A stretch of DNA of 64,000 nt from an uncultured Bacilli bacterium (GCA_934096235.1 CAKOLO010000003.1:1-64000); one strand, 5' to 3'; counted from the stretch's first letter, positions 49,487 to 60,223 are shown. Program-made: numbers and translations. Notes: a model not told the origin generated them from the sequence alone.

Positions 49487-50656
49487 ATGAATAAGGAACA
49501 AAGTAAGAAAATTTATGTTACAGTTTATAAACTTATAGCTATAGTTGTATCTATATTTGTTTTTTCTTACGCTTGGTTTGTTCATGAAAGCAATAGTAAT
49601 CTTGAAGGTGTTAATATTGGAACTGCTAAAACTAATAATATTCTTATTTCTGAAGATGGAAATGAAGGATGGGGAAATACTTTTAATATTGATGTAGGTG
49701 AAGGGTTTAGATTTAATAATGAGGTTACTAGTAATGGTATAAAATTTTATAAAGCTAATCTTAAAGATGAAGAAGGAAATCCTCTTAGTTTTACGAATGC
49801 TGTTCTTAATGAAGATTATTTAGAGTTTGATGTTTGGTTTAAGAATGATAGTTCTGTTAAATTGTTTTTAGAGGATGATTCTTCTGTATATCCCGAATGT
49901 GGAATTTCAAAAGATGATTTAATATTAAATCCTGATAGTGATAAAAAGATAGATGATATTGTAAGAGTAAGTGCTTATGGCGATTTTAGTAGAGATTTAA
50001 TAGCTGGAGCTGTTAGAGTAGCATTTATTAGATATACTTTTAATACTGATACTAATAAATTTGAACTTGAAGATGAACCAGTACTAGTGTGGGCACCAAA
50101 TAAAACTTATGAAATAACTGAAAGTGATGGATGGTATAGTGCTAGTATTGATTCAAATAATAGTCAAAATTATAAATATATAAAAGTTACTAATAGTACT
50201 ACATTTAGTGAAGAAGAAATACCAACTTTAAAAGATGAAATTAAAGCTTCATATTCAACAAAGATGGCTAATGGAGATCCTGTTCTTGTATCAATAGATA
50301 CTGAAGATGGATTAGAGAAGAAAGTTGGACTTAAAGTAAGAGTATGGGTAGAAGGTAATGATAGAGATGCTGTTAGTGCATTAAAGGGTGGAATATTTAA
50401 AATAAATTTATCATTTTTAGGACTTGCTAAAGATGAAAATAATAATGTTCCTAGTGTTAGTACTGATGAGTTATCAATGACAATAAATGGTATAAATGAA
50501 CATATGGAGTATTCAGTTGATGGTGGAAACACATATACTAAATATACTAATATGGTTACATTTGATAAAAATACCACTGTGTATGTAAGATATTTTGAAA
50601 CTGCTGATACACTAGCGTCTATTCCTGTTATTCTTATGTTTGGGGGTGGAAACTAA
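49487..50656 (+). CDS. TasA-like surface protein with DUF4073-like end
   Basis: A 389-residue protein. The signal span ends IFVFSYAWFVHESNS, the SipW cleavage type. The mature part has a long beta domain with LKVRVWVEGNDRDAVSALKGG (the cluster's W-x-E-G-x-D block). The last ~70 residues (MTINGINEHMEYSVDGGNTY to TTVYVRYFETADT) resemble the DUF4073-type module, which also ends the next protein. It shares the final A with the next gene's start (TAATG), so translation is coupled. Confidence 0.75.
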   Translation: MNKEQSKKIYVTVYKLIAIVVSIFVFSYAWFVHESNSNLEGVNIGTAKTNNILISEDGNEGWGNTFNIDVGEGFRFNNEVTSNGIKFYKANLKDEEGNPLSFTNAVLNEDYLEFDVWFKNDSSVKLFLEDDSSVYPECGISKDDLILNPDSDKKIDDIVRVSAYGDFSRDLIAGAVRVAFIRYTFNTDTNKFELEDEPVLVWAPNKTYEITESDGWYSASIDSNNSQNYKYIKVTNSTTFSEEEIPTLKDEIKASYSTKMANGDPVLVSIDTEDGLEKKVGLKVRVWVEGNDRDAVSALKGGIFKINLSFLGLAKDENNNVPSVSTDELSMTINGINEHMEYSVDGGNTYTKYTNMVTFDKNTTVYVRYFETADTLASIPVILMFGGGN

Positions 50657-51708
50657 TGAATAAGAAAATTATTATTAAAATTATATTACTTATTGGTTTT
50701 ACTGTTGTGTTATTTATGACAAGTTATGCTTGGTTTCAAGATAGATCAAATCCTCAAATTAATCTTTCTAACATACAAGTAAGTGCTGCTGAAGGATTAG
50801 TTATCAAACTACAACCTGATTCTGCTGCTAGAAGTGTTGTAAACTTAAATAATATGTTAGATAACTTCGATGAGTTTGAACTTAAACAGGTATCAAGTGT
50901 TGATGCAGCTAACTTTTATACAATTGACTTTAATGAAGGTTTATCACTAACAGATCCAGAATTTATATTGTTACCTGCAAGTGATGGTAGTGTATCTAAA
51001 ATGATAGAGAATGGATATGTTGATTTTAACTTCTATTTACAAACTGAAGATTATCCAAAACATGTATATATACATAGAGATACAAAGATTACTGGACCTG
51101 CTTGGGATGCTCTTAGAATAGCTATTACGTATCCTACATCAAGTTCATCAACATCAACAATTATATTTGGTAAAACACGTGAAAATGGTATTACTGACGC
51201 ATATACAACTAAAGCAATTATAAAGAGTGGTAAATTTACTTTTGGTAATATACCTAGTGAATTTTCTACCAATCAATTAGTTCGTGACTTTAGTTTTAAA
51301 GATGGTGGTAGAAGCACTAGTGATACAGATAATATAGATTTAAATAAAGTCTTATTTACAATACCAAAGAATTCAAGAATGCAAATAAACTTAAAAATAT
51401 GGTTAGAAGGTGGAGATGTAGATTGTACGAATGCTCTTGCTTCTTCAATAGTTAATGTATTATTTAAATTCGGTAGTGCTAATGAATTACTAGCTGCTCC
51501 AGTATTAACAGGAAATGCTAACTATACAATAACTGGACTTGATACTACAATGGAATGGGCTACAACTAATGATCAAAATACTATATGGACTAAAGTTACT
51601 GATCCAAATTGGCAATTTACTGGATATCAAAGTGTATACGTAAGAATTGCTGAAGTAGTTGGAGTATCACCTGAGAGTTATGCAACATTAGTTACATTTG
51701 GGGGTTAA
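50656..51708 (+). CDS. TasA-like surface protein with DUF4073-like end (paralogue)
   Basis: A 350-residue paralogue of the preceding protein. It has a signal with FMTSYAWFQDRSN, a beta-rich body with LKIWLEGGDVDCTNALASS, and the same C-terminal module (YTITGLDTTMEWATTNDQNT to SVYVRIAEV). The ribosome site GGGGGTGG lies in the end of the upstream gene. It is probably a second fibre subunit. Confidence 0.75.
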   Translation: MNKKIIIKIILLIGFTVVLFMTSYAWFQDRSNPQINLSNIQVSAAEGLVIKLQPDSAARSVVNLNNMLDNFDEFELKQVSSVDAANFYTIDFNEGLSLTDPEFILLPASDGSVSKMIENGYVDFNFYLQTEDYPKHVYIHRDTKITGPAWDALRIAITYPTSSSSTSTIIFGKTRENGITDAYTTKAIIKSGKFTFGNIPSEFSTNQLVRDFSFKDGGRSTSDTDNIDLNKVLFTIPKNSRMQINLKIWLEGGDVDCTNALASSIVNVLFKFGSANELLAAPVLTGNANYTITGLDTTMEWATTNDQNTIWTKVTDPNWQFTGYQSVYVRIAEVVGVSPESYATLVTFGG

Positions 51709-51710
51709 AA

Positions 51711-52286
51711 ATGAAAAAGAATATATCGATAATATTAAATATATTAATAGTAATTATGCTTCTTGGTATTACATATGCTTGGATGCAAACTGAGCCTTCT
51801 TTGGGAGAAAATATTGAATATAATAGAGACTTTTATATAACAGATAGTGATATAGATGTTAAATTATATGCTCTTATAAATAATCAATATGTTCTTCAAG
51901 GACAACAAAGTGATGATGCACTTTTAACTCTTGATGAGATGTATCCAGGAAAAATACAAAGATATAGATTTGAACTTACTAATAGAAATCAAGTTGCTGC
52001 TAAAGTTAAAATAGTTTTTACTGAAATAACTGGTAATATAAACTTAATGAAGAATTATTTAAAGATAAGTGCTACTAACCCAGAGATGTTCTCATTTATG
52101 TTAAGCGATAGATTAGAACATAATACTGATGATAATAGATATTTCTTTGATTTTAGTAAGAGCGTAACGATATCAGCAAATTCAACACTTAATTATTATT
52201 GGAATTTAGAAATAGATATAGATGCACCTAATGCATTACAAGGAACAACATTTAAAGTTAATAAAATAATGTTTATTAAACCATAG
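51711..52286 (+). CDS. Small TasA-like protein
   Basis: A 191-residue protein. The signal span ends MLLGITYAWMQTEPS. The TasA-like body has LDEMYPGKIQRYRFELTNRN (the PG...Y-x-F-x-L-x-N pattern), SANSTLNYYWNLEIDIDAP and GTTFKVNKIMFI. It lies 11 bases before the third chromosomal signal peptidase. It may be a minor subunit or cap. Confidence 0.72.
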   Translation: MKKNISIILNILIVIMLLGITYAWMQTEPSLGENIEYNRDFYITDSDIDVKLYALINNQYVLQGQQSDDALLTLDEMYPGKIQRYRFELTNRNQVAAKVKIVFTEITGNINLMKNYLKISATNPEMFSFMLSDRLEHNTDDNRYFFDFSKSVTISANSTLNYYWNLEIDIDAPNALQGTTFKVNKIMFIKP

Positions 52287-52297
52287 AAAGGATATAT

Positions 52298-52843
52298 ATG
52301 AAAAAAGTATTACTTAAAATATTAGATGTTATTAAAATAATTTTATTAGTATTATTAGTTTTATTTGTAATATTTACTGCATATCAAAAAATTATGCCTA
52401 ATAATCCAAGTGTATTTGGATTTAGAACTTATTCAATAATAACAAATAGTATGTATCCTAAACTTAAAAAGGGTGATGTAATACTTATAAAAGAACAAAA
52501 GATGGATAGCTATAAAGTAGGTGATATAGTTACATTTAAAGGAATGGATGGAGATTTAAAAGGTAAAATAGTTACTCATCAAATAGTTGGAATAACTAAA
52601 GAAAATGGTAAAAGGATATTTTATACTAAGGGACTTAAAAATATATCTGATGACCCAGCTGTTTATGAAGAACAAATGCTTGGTAAATATATATATAAAT
52701 TCTTTATATTTAGTATAATAGAAAAGATAATGGAAACTAAGATAGGTTTTGCATTAATAATAATTATTCCACTTGGACTTATATATTTCTTTGAAATAAA
52801 AGATATAATAAAAGATGTTAAAAAGATAAAAAATAAAGAATAG
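52298..52843 (+). CDS. sipW: SipW-type signal peptidase I
   Basis: A 181-residue Ser-His signal peptidase. It has a span at about 8-30, S51 in IITNSMYPKL, H94 in IVTHQIVG, a YTKGLKNISDDP box (the usual GDxN is replaced) and a C-terminal span (about 145-165). It is the second SipW of this cluster and differs enough from the one at 44426 to suggest separate substrates. Confidence 0.88.
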   Translation: MKKVLLKILDVIKIILLVLLVLFVIFTAYQKIMPNNPSVFGFRTYSIITNSMYPKLKKGDVILIKEQKMDSYKVGDIVTFKGMDGDLKGKIVTHQIVGITKENGKRIFYTKGLKNISDDPAVYEEQMLGKYIYKFFIFSIIEKIMETKIGFALIIIIPLGLIYFFEIKDIIKDVKKIKNKE

Positions 52844-52851
52844 GAGTAAAC

Positions 52852-55800
52852 ATGAAAGATAGCATTAATAAAATTTATAGTGCGATAGTCAATTATATGA
52901 TTGATTTCTTTCATGTTGCTAAAAAGAAGTGTAAACGTTGTTTTAAGAAAATTAAAAGAAAGCTAAGAAAGTTCTATTATTATGAAATACTTGGTGTAAT
53001 AGTAGTGTCTGTATATTTTTATAGGTTCTTAGAGAGTATTTATAATTTTAGATTTTTAAAAGAAATTAGGAGAAAATTAAAGCTATATTTATGGAAATTT
53101 AAAAATTTTTGTTCTCTTTATATAGATGCGTATAAGAAATATTTAAAGAATGCTAAATCTAAAAATAATGAAAAAATAAATGGTATTAAAAGTGAATATT
53201 CTAAATATATGACTCCTAGAATTATGGCTAAAGTAGGTGTTCTTGCTGTACTTAGTGTATTCTTAATATATGATGCATATAGTTGGTTCTATAATGAATA
53301 TGTAAGTAAGGGTACTGAGATCGGGCTTGGTACTGTTGAACATATAGTTAATCAATATGATAAAAATGGCACTTTAATAGGTACTGAAGGAGATACTGTT
53401 ACAGTAGTTCGTGAAACTGATTTAAGTAATATGTTTAAAAATACTAGATATATTGAGATAAAAAATACTGGTTCATTAAATATAGATTATAACTTATCAT
53501 TTACACTTGATGGAACTATGTCTAATGCTGGAGTCCTATATTATAGGGTAATTGATATAACTGATGAAGTATTAAGTAGTACAGTAACTAGTACTAATGA
53601 TACTAAGTTAAAAGCATATGCTGCATTAAATCCAACACCTGAAAATTTAGAAACTGATGCTTTAAATCCAGTATCTAATTTAACAACAATACCTCAAATA
53701 ATTATTAAGGGTGAAATAGATAAAGATAAAGATGATGATGAAAATAACTATAGATATTTTAGAATAGATTATGGTATGTATCAAACAGTTAATTCTTCTT
53801 TATATAGTGGTGCTTCAGTAAGCGTACATGCGAATGTTTATTGTACTCAAAGAGGAATAGATGCTAGTCTTGCTAGTGAAGGTCAAATATGGCTTGTTGA
53901 AAATGAAAGTCAATTTAGGGATGCTGTTCTTAATGCTCTTAGTGGTGATACGATTAAATTGGCTGATGATATTACAATAGATGGAAGTGTTGATTTTCAA
54001 AGAAGAGTACATTTAGATACTGCTGGATATAATTTACATTTTACTGGGGATTTGGTTTATGACTTTGTAGAAATGGGTAAGCTTAAGATAGATACATCTT
54101 CTGGTGGTAAAATAGATGTAGATGGAAACTTATATATAAATACTCCTAAGAGTCAAATACATATAGTTGGACTTAATCAAAATTATGATATATTTGTTGG
54201 TAAGGAATTTACTGTTAATGGTATACAAAATGAAGAAGAAGATGGTGTACTTTTAGAAGCTGTTAGAATAGTTAAGAATAAGATTGGTAATATACCTGTT
54301 GATGTAATAGTTGAATCAAATACCCGTTTAACTATAGCACCTAATGTAGAAGTGGGTTATGTTATAGGAGCAGATGGTTCAACAAATATTGAGATTTTAA
54401 ATAATGGAACTATTACTCAAATACAATTACAAAATATGAAGTTAATAGATTCATTCTCTAAATATCAAATATATGTATATAACTTAAATACAATTCTTGG
54501 AGTATTAAATGGACCTTCAATTATGCTTCCATCTAATTCAACTCCTTATACTGGACCTAATACAGGTAATACATTAATTATAAGAGGTGTATCATCAAAT
54601 AATATTACAGTAGGTGGTTCTGATAACTTTACTGGTGAAGATATTAATCAAGGAGCTCCAGAAGATTCAGTAATACCAATACAAGGAGAAGTTGATTCAT
54701 ACTATGTATATATTCGTGATAATAATGAATCATTAGAAAAATTATTAAAAGCATATTTTGATGATATAGATCCTACTACTACAACGGAAAATATATATAA
54801 TATCAAGAAATTGATAATATATACTATAAATAGTGCATACTTTGAAAATGAAGACTTTACTTATATAGCTAGTGATGAAATGCATTCTATAGAGTATTTA
54901 GGTCTTGCAAATGCTACTATAAGTGATGGAACAACGATTAATAAAATTGCTAATAATACATTAAAAGATAAGACATCTATTAAGACTTTAATACTTTCTA
55001 AGACACTTGCTACTATTGGAAGCAATGCATTTGAAAATGTTAATTTAGGTCGTGTAAGTAATGGAAGAGATTTTACATTCTTATCAATTCCATCTACTGT
55101 TACAAGTATAGGTACAAATGCACTTAAGAATGCAAGATATGTTAAGTTTGAAGGACAAATACCTCCAACAGTAGGAAACAATGCATTTAATGACTCAAGT
55201 AATGGAACTAAGTTCTTTGTTAGTCAAGGTGCTATAGAAACATATAGAAATACAACTAATATAAATGAAGCATATGTTTATTATCATGCTGAATTAAGTG
55301 ACAATAAACAATACTTTGTTTATGATTATAATGATGGTTATGGAATATCATATTTTATAAATAGTGTTTCAGTAGGAAGTAGTATAGTTATACCAAATAC
55401 TATAACTAAATCATCTGTTACTAAGAATGTTACAGCTCTTGGTTATAATTCATATAGAAATTTAAATACACCAAGTACCGGTACTAAGATTACAATACCT
55501 TCAACTGTTACATTAATAGATTCATATGCATTCTATAATGATAATATTTTTGAAATAAATTTAAGTGAAGTTAAGACTATTAATTCTTATGCATTCTATA
55601 ATACAAAACTTACTACTTTAGTATCAAATAAACTAGATTATATAGGAAGTTATGCATTCTATCAAAATCCAATTACTTATATAAGTGTTCCTAATGTTAC
55701 TGAGATAATGCCATATTCATTTATGAATAATACGACTCTTTATGAAATGGATCTTGGTACTGTTAAAGTTATTGGTGATAAGGCATTTTATAACTGTCCT

Positions 55801-58800
55801 CAATTAGGTAGAGTATGGTTTAATAATTTAACTACTAAGGTTGTTAACAATGGTAAAAGTATTGACTTAACTATTGGAGAAGATGCTGTGTTTACTAACT
55901 GGGGAATGTACTTAGATGGTAGACTTAGAGTATATGTTCCATCTGGAACAGACTCAGAAGGTTTTGATTATTTAGAAGGATATAAGAAGTTATTTGATGG
56001 TAATGATGCATTTGTTTATCCTAAAGGTACAATAATTGGTAGTTATAAACATGTAGCTATTCCATATGATTGGGGAGAATATAGTGTACGTGGTGTTACT
56101 AAAAAGAATGCTCAAGGAGAAGATGTAACTGCTTATGAAATAATTGAATATCATGGAGCTGACTTAACTAGTAGTTATCAAATACCTGATGTTATAGTTT
56201 CTGATGAAGGACTAAGTGCCACTATAACTGGTAACTCATGGCAAAATGGTAGTGGATATAGATTTGGTGGACAATTAACTATTAAGAATAATACTACTGC
56301 TACTATAAATGACTGGACAGTTAGAATAAATCTTCCAACTGGTGTTACTTGGGGTTCTACTTATACAGGTGCTAATGAAAATGTTAATGGCAACTTATTG
56401 ACATTAACAAGTAAAGATTATAATGGAACTATTGAAGCTGGAGGAAGTAAACAAATATCATTCTATTATGATATGTCATCTCAAAGTTTAAGTATTGGAA
56501 TACTTAGTGTTTACTCTTCGACAAGTCCACTTATGAATATAATTTCAGTAGGTGAATATGCTTATAGACATACATTATCTTCATCAAATCAAACTATAGA
56601 TTTACTTGCGAATAACTTAATAAATATAGATAATCATGGTCTTGAAAATATTAAAGTTAAATCACTTACTTCAGAAAGTTTAATATCTATTGGAGACTAT
56701 AGTTTATATAATACTGGTCTTCAAACAGTAGAACTTCCAAACTTAAATTCAATGGGTAAATATGCTATGTCAGATATGGATACGTTATATAGTGTTAACC
56801 TTGGTAATATACAAGTAATGGGTGAGAATGCTATTAGTAATAATCCAAACCTTGAACAAATATTTATAGGAACAACTAATACTGATAATATGTCTGTTCA
56901 TAGTACTGCAATGAATAATATAGGTACTAATGCTAATAATAGACTTAGAATATATGTACCTAGTGATAAAGTTGAATTCTATAAAGCATTATTTAGTAAT
57001 TATCAAGATTATATATTCCCAACTGGATATATAGTTGGAAGTTATGTAAATACACCAATACCTTATGATATAGGTGAATACTCAATACACGAAGTAACAC
57101 TTAAAAATAGAAATAACGAAGACGTTACAGGTTGGGAAATTATAGAATATCATGGAGCTGATATATCAAATACATTTAATATTCCACTTATATATACGGT
57201 TAATGGAGTAACTAGGGATGTTATATCTATAGGTGATTATGCATTTAAACATACTACTGTTAATGGTAGTGGTGGAAGCGATATAATAAATGATAAATTA
57301 ATGAAGATAGGTGAACATAGTTTTGAAGGAATAACTGCTATTAAGTCATTTACTTCTAATAGTTTACTTGATATAGGAAGTTATGCATTTAATAAAGGTG
57401 GTCTTGTATATTTAGAAACACCAAATCTTAGAAGTATAGGTTCTTATGCATTAGCTAATATGAATACACTATATAAAATAAATTTAGGTTCTGTATATCA
57501 AATGGATACTAATGCTGTGTATGCTCTTCCTAATTTAGTACAAATATTCTTTAGTCCTGGAAGTGAAAAGAGAACATTTGATCAATATGCATTTACTGAT
57601 GTTGGAACGTTAACTAATAATAGAATTAGGTTCTATGTTGGACCTTCTACTACATCAACAGAAGTAAAAACACCTAATAATGTAAATATTAATGTTACTG
57701 ATAGATGTAATAGAAGTCAAAGTGGCAATGGTTATAATAGAAGATATACTTATGTATGTACAGTTACTGTTAATAATAATTCAGGTCATGATATAGAGGC
57801 ATGGACAACATCTGTTACTCTTGGAAATACAACTCTTCAAACAGCAACTGATGTATTATATGAAGCATCAAGTTCTAGAATAGTATTTAATAATACTTCT
57901 AGTAATGGAACTTTGGCTGCTGGAGCAAGTACAACGTTTACTTATACTGTAAGAACTACTAATAGTAGTACTTGGTATAATGTAAATAGTCATTTATCTA
58001 GTTCAAGTGGTATATATTATACAACTACTATAACAACTTCATCTGATTATTTAACTGATGTTTATGCTTCATCATTTAGAAAAGAATATAAAGATTATTT
58101 CTATGATTATGGAACTATAATGGGTACTTATGTATCAACTAATATTCCATATAATATAGGAGAATATAGTGTTATATTAAGAGAATACACTACTAAAGAT
58201 AATGAAACAATAAGTGGTCTTGAAATAGTTGAATATCATGGTGCTGATTTAGACTCAACTTATTTGATACCTACAACTCTTACAGTGAATGGTCAAAGTT
58301 ATGATGTTATAGGAGTAGGAGATAGAGCATTTAGATGGGCTTCTATGAGTAGTGGTGGATCATTTGATATAGTTAATACTAATTTAAGATATATAGCTGA
58401 CTATGCATTCTATAATTTACAAGGTGTAAGAGAACTTAATGTTTCTAATGTTGACTATATAGGTGAATATGCTTTATTTAATAATAAACTTTATAAAGCA
58501 ACTACTACTAAATTAGTAGAACTTGGTAATTATGCTTATGCTAATAATACTTCACTTAATTATGTAAATGCTGGTCCTGTTACTAGTATTGGTGAAGGTG
58601 CATTTTATGGATGTACTGGTATGGAACAAATGTATTTTACTTCAACTAATGCTGATACTCAGGCAAGTGGTATGAAGATCGGAGTTGGAAGTAATGCATT
58701 TTATAATGTTGGTACTATTATTGGTAAACGTTTTAGAATATATGTTCCTGATGGTAAGATAGGTACTTCAAATGTTACTTATCAAGAAGCTTATAAAAAT

Positions 58801-60192
58801 ACATTCCCATCTAATGTTAAAGATTATATTTATCCAACTGGATATATAATTGGAAGTTATAAATTTGGTACGCTTCCTTATGATATAGGTGAATATAGTA
58901 TTCGTGAAGTTACACTTAAAAATATGATGAATGCTGATGTAACAGGTTGGGAAATAGTTGAATATCATGGTCCTGATGTTACTTCTTCATTTGAAATTCC
59001 TAATGAGATAACTGCTGGTGGTATTACTTATGATGTAGTATCTATTGGTACTTATGCTTATTATGGAGTAGATGTAGTTACTGGACAAAACTGGATAGTT
59101 AATCTTCCTAATAGTGTTGTGTTAATAGATGATTATGCGTTCTATCAAACTGATGTTACTAGAGTTAGTGGTAATCAATTAACTAGACTTGGTAAGTATT
59201 CATTTGCTGATTGTGAAAAATTAACTAATGCTATATTTAATAGTGTAGTTGTTGCTGATGATTATTGTCTTTATAGTTGTGGTTCTATTTCATATATTCA
59301 ATTTGGTACTGGTACTACTGATATTAATGATTATGCTTTATATAATCCATATCAAGGTGGACCAACAACAACGTTAAGTATGCAAGTAAATAGTGTTCCA
59401 AACACTGCTTCTACTGCACTTCCAGGATATGAAAGAGGATTCTTAGGTTTATGGTATAATTCACATTTTACTTATTCTGTTCCTTCTAGTGTTCTTAGTG
59501 ACTTTAGAAATGCAACACCTTGGAGTTACCATAATTATTCAAGTGCTCAATATTCTTCAGATTTCTTATATATACTTAATAATAATAATGAAATTAAGAT
59601 AACATCTTATACTGGAAATGCTAATTCTGTAACTATTCCTAATACTTTAGATGTAAATGGTAGAAGTTATAATGTTACTAGTATTGCAGCTGATGCATTT
59701 GATGGAAATAGATATGTAACAACGCTTACACTTCCGCAATATTTAAATGATATACCGGATGGATTCTTAGATGGAAATAGTAATATAAGTAATTTAAATG
59801 TTAATGCAAATAATGCAACATTCTCAAGTACTAATGGAGTTCTTTATAATAAAGATGCAAGTATACTTGTTAGATATCCTAATGGAAAGACTGCTATGAC
59901 ATTTACTATTCCAAATACTGTTAAGACTATAGGTTATAGATCATTTGCTAATCAAACTAATATAAGTACTATTTATATGAGTAGTGCACTTGAAAGTATT
60001 GGAGCTTATGCATTTGATGGATGTACAAATTTAATAACTTATTATTTCTATACAGACGTACCAAAGTTAACTCAATTTGATACATTTGCTACTTCATATC
60101 AATTACAAATGTATGTTCCAGCAACATTTATTGATAATTATAGAAGTGATACATATTTTAAATCTTATAGTAATTATTTAGTGGAAAATTAA
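52852..60192 (+). CDS. Giant BspA-type leucine-rich surface protein with CBM2-like modules
   Basis: A 2446-residue surface protein. A basic cytoplasmic head of ~125 residues precedes one span (about 127-143) ending IYDAYSWFYNEYVS, a SipW-type motif. A TasA-like domain follows (about 150-330: TRYIEIKNTGSLNIDYNLSF). A low-complexity beta region comes next, then BspA/LRR_5 repeats (IGDYAFKHT, IGSYAFYQN types) to the end. A large module beginning GSYxxxxIPYDIGEYS and containing EIxEYHGAD recurs four times (from about 56030, 57020, 58110 and 58840). Two inserts at about residues 1123-1207 and 1606-1729 look like CBM2 carbohydrate-binding domains (NSWQNGSGYRFGGQLTIKNN; TVNNNSGHDIEAWT). Likely an adhesin tethered to the fibre. 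Confidence 0.85.
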   Translation: MKDSINKIYSAIVNYMIDFFHVAKKKCKRCFKKIKRKLRKFYYYEILGVIVVSVYFYRFLESIYNFRFLKEIRRKLKLYLWKFKNFCSLYIDAYKKYLKNAKSKNNEKINGIKSEYSKYMTPRIMAKVGVLAVLSVFLIYDAYSWFYNEYVSKGTEIGLGTVEHIVNQYDKNGTLIGTEGDTVTVVRETDLSNMFKNTRYIEIKNTGSLNIDYNLSFTLDGTMSNAGVLYYRVIDITDEVLSSTVTSTNDTKLKAYAALNPTPENLETDALNPVSNLTTIPQIIIKGEIDKDKDDDENNYRYFRIDYGMYQTVNSSLYSGASVSVHANVYCTQRGIDASLASEGQIWLVENESQFRDAVLNALSGDTIKLADDITIDGSVDFQRRVHLDTAGYNLHFTGDLVYDFVEMGKLKIDTSSGGKIDVDGNLYINTPKSQIHIVGLNQNYDIFVGKEFTVNGIQNEEEDGVLLEAVRIVKNKIGNIPVDVIVESNTRLTIAPNVEVGYVIGADGSTNIEILNNGTITQIQLQNMKLIDSFSKYQIYVYNLNTILGVLNGPSIMLPSNSTPYTGPNTGNTLIIRGVSSNNITVGGSDNFTGEDINQGAPEDSVIPIQGEVDSYYVYIRDNNESLEKLLKAYFDDIDPTTTTENIYNIKKLIIYTINSAYFENEDFTYIASDEMHSIEYLGLANATISDGTTINKIANNTLKDKTSIKTLILSKTLATIGSNAFENVNLGRVSNGRDFTFLSIPSTVTSIGTNALKNARYVKFEGQIPPTVGNNAFNDSSNGTKFFVSQGAIETYRNTTNINEAYVYYHAELSDNKQYFVYDYNDGYGISYFINSVSVGSSIVIPNTITKSSVTKNVTALGYNSYRNLNTPSTGTKITIPSTVTLIDSYAFYNDNIFEINLSEVKTINSYAFYNTKLTTLVSNKLDYIGSYAFYQNPITYISVPNVTEIMPYSFMNNTTLYEMDLGTVKVIGDKAFYNCPQLGRVWFNNLTTKVVNNGKSIDLTIGEDAVFTNWGMYLDGRLRVYVPSGTDSEGFDYLEGYKKLFDGNDAFVYPKGTIIGSYKHVAIPYDWGEYSVRGVTKKNAQGEDVTAYEIIEYHGADLTSSYQIPDVIVSDEGLSATITGNSWQNGSGYRFGGQLTIKNNTTATINDWTVRINLPTGVTWGSTYTGANENVNGNLLTLTSKDYNGTIEAGGSKQISFYYDMSSQSLSIGILSVYSSTSPLMNIISVGEYAYRHTLSSSNQTIDLLANNLINIDNHGLENIKVKSLTSESLISIGDYSLYNTGLQTVELPNLNSMGKYAMSDMDTLYSVNLGNIQVMGENAISNNPNLEQIFIGTTNTDNMSVHSTAMNNIGTNANNRLRIYVPSDKVEFYKALFSNYQDYIFPTGYIVGSYVNTPIPYDIGEYSIHEVTLKNRNNEDVTGWEIIEYHGADISNTFNIPLIYTVNGVTRDVISIGDYAFKHTTVNGSGGSDIINDKLMKIGEHSFEGITAIKSFTSNSLLDIGSYAFNKGGLVYLETPNLRSIGSYALANMNTLYKINLGSVYQMDTNAVYALPNLVQIFFSPGSEKRTFDQYAFTDVGTLTNNRIRFYVGPSTTSTEVKTPNNVNINVTDRCNRSQSGNGYNRRYTYVCTVTVNNNSGHDIEAWTTSVTLGNTTLQTATDVLYEASSSRIVFNNTSSNGTLAAGASTTFTYTVRTTNSSTWYNVNSHLSSSSGIYYTTTITTSSDYLTDVYASSFRKEYKDYFYDYGTIMGTYVSTNIPYNIGEYSVILREYTTKDNETISGLEIVEYHGADLDSTYLIPTTLTVNGQSYDVIGVGDRAFRWASMSSGGSFDIVNTNLRYIADYAFYNLQGVRELNVSNVDYIGEYALFNNKLYKATTTKLVELGNYAYANNTSLNYVNAGPVTSIGEGAFYGCTGMEQMYFTSTNADTQASGMKIGVGSNAFYNVGTIIGKRFRIYVPDGKIGTSNVTYQEAYKNTFPSNVKDYIYPTGYIIGSYKFGTLPYDIGEYSIREVTLKNMMNADVTGWEIVEYHGPDVTSSFEIPNEITAGGITYDVVSIGTYAYYGVDVVTGQNWIVNLPNSVVLIDDYAFYQTDVTRVSGNQLTRLGKYSFADCEKLTNAIFNSVVVADDYCLYSCGSISYIQFGTGTTDINDYALYNPYQGGPTTTLSMQVNSVPNTASTALPGYERGFLGLWYNSHFTYSVPSSVLSDFRNATPWSYHNYSSAQYSSDFLYILNNNNEIKITSYTGNANSVTIPNTLDVNGRSYNVTSIAADAFDGNRYVTTLTLPQYLNDIPDGFLDGNSNISNLNVNANNATFSSTNGVLYNKDASILVRYPNGKTAMTFTIPNTVKTIGYRSFANQTNISTIYMSSALESIGAYAFDGCTNLITYYFYTDVPKLTQFDTFATSYQLQMYVPATFIDNYRSDTYFKSYSNYLVEN

Positions 60193-60223
60193 AAACAAAA
60201 GTATTAAATTGCTTTTGTTTTTA
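60192..60223 (+). terminator. Terminator of the second surface cluster
   Basis: Stem AAAACAAAAG/CTTTTGTTTT around TATTAAATTG, then a T run. Confidence 0.85.

Noticed and set aside
54861..55181. Minus-strand frames inside the giant surface-protein gene (also 50170-50577 and 53815-54012)
   Set aside because: They are shadows of long plus-strand genes, without ribosome sites or recognisable products.
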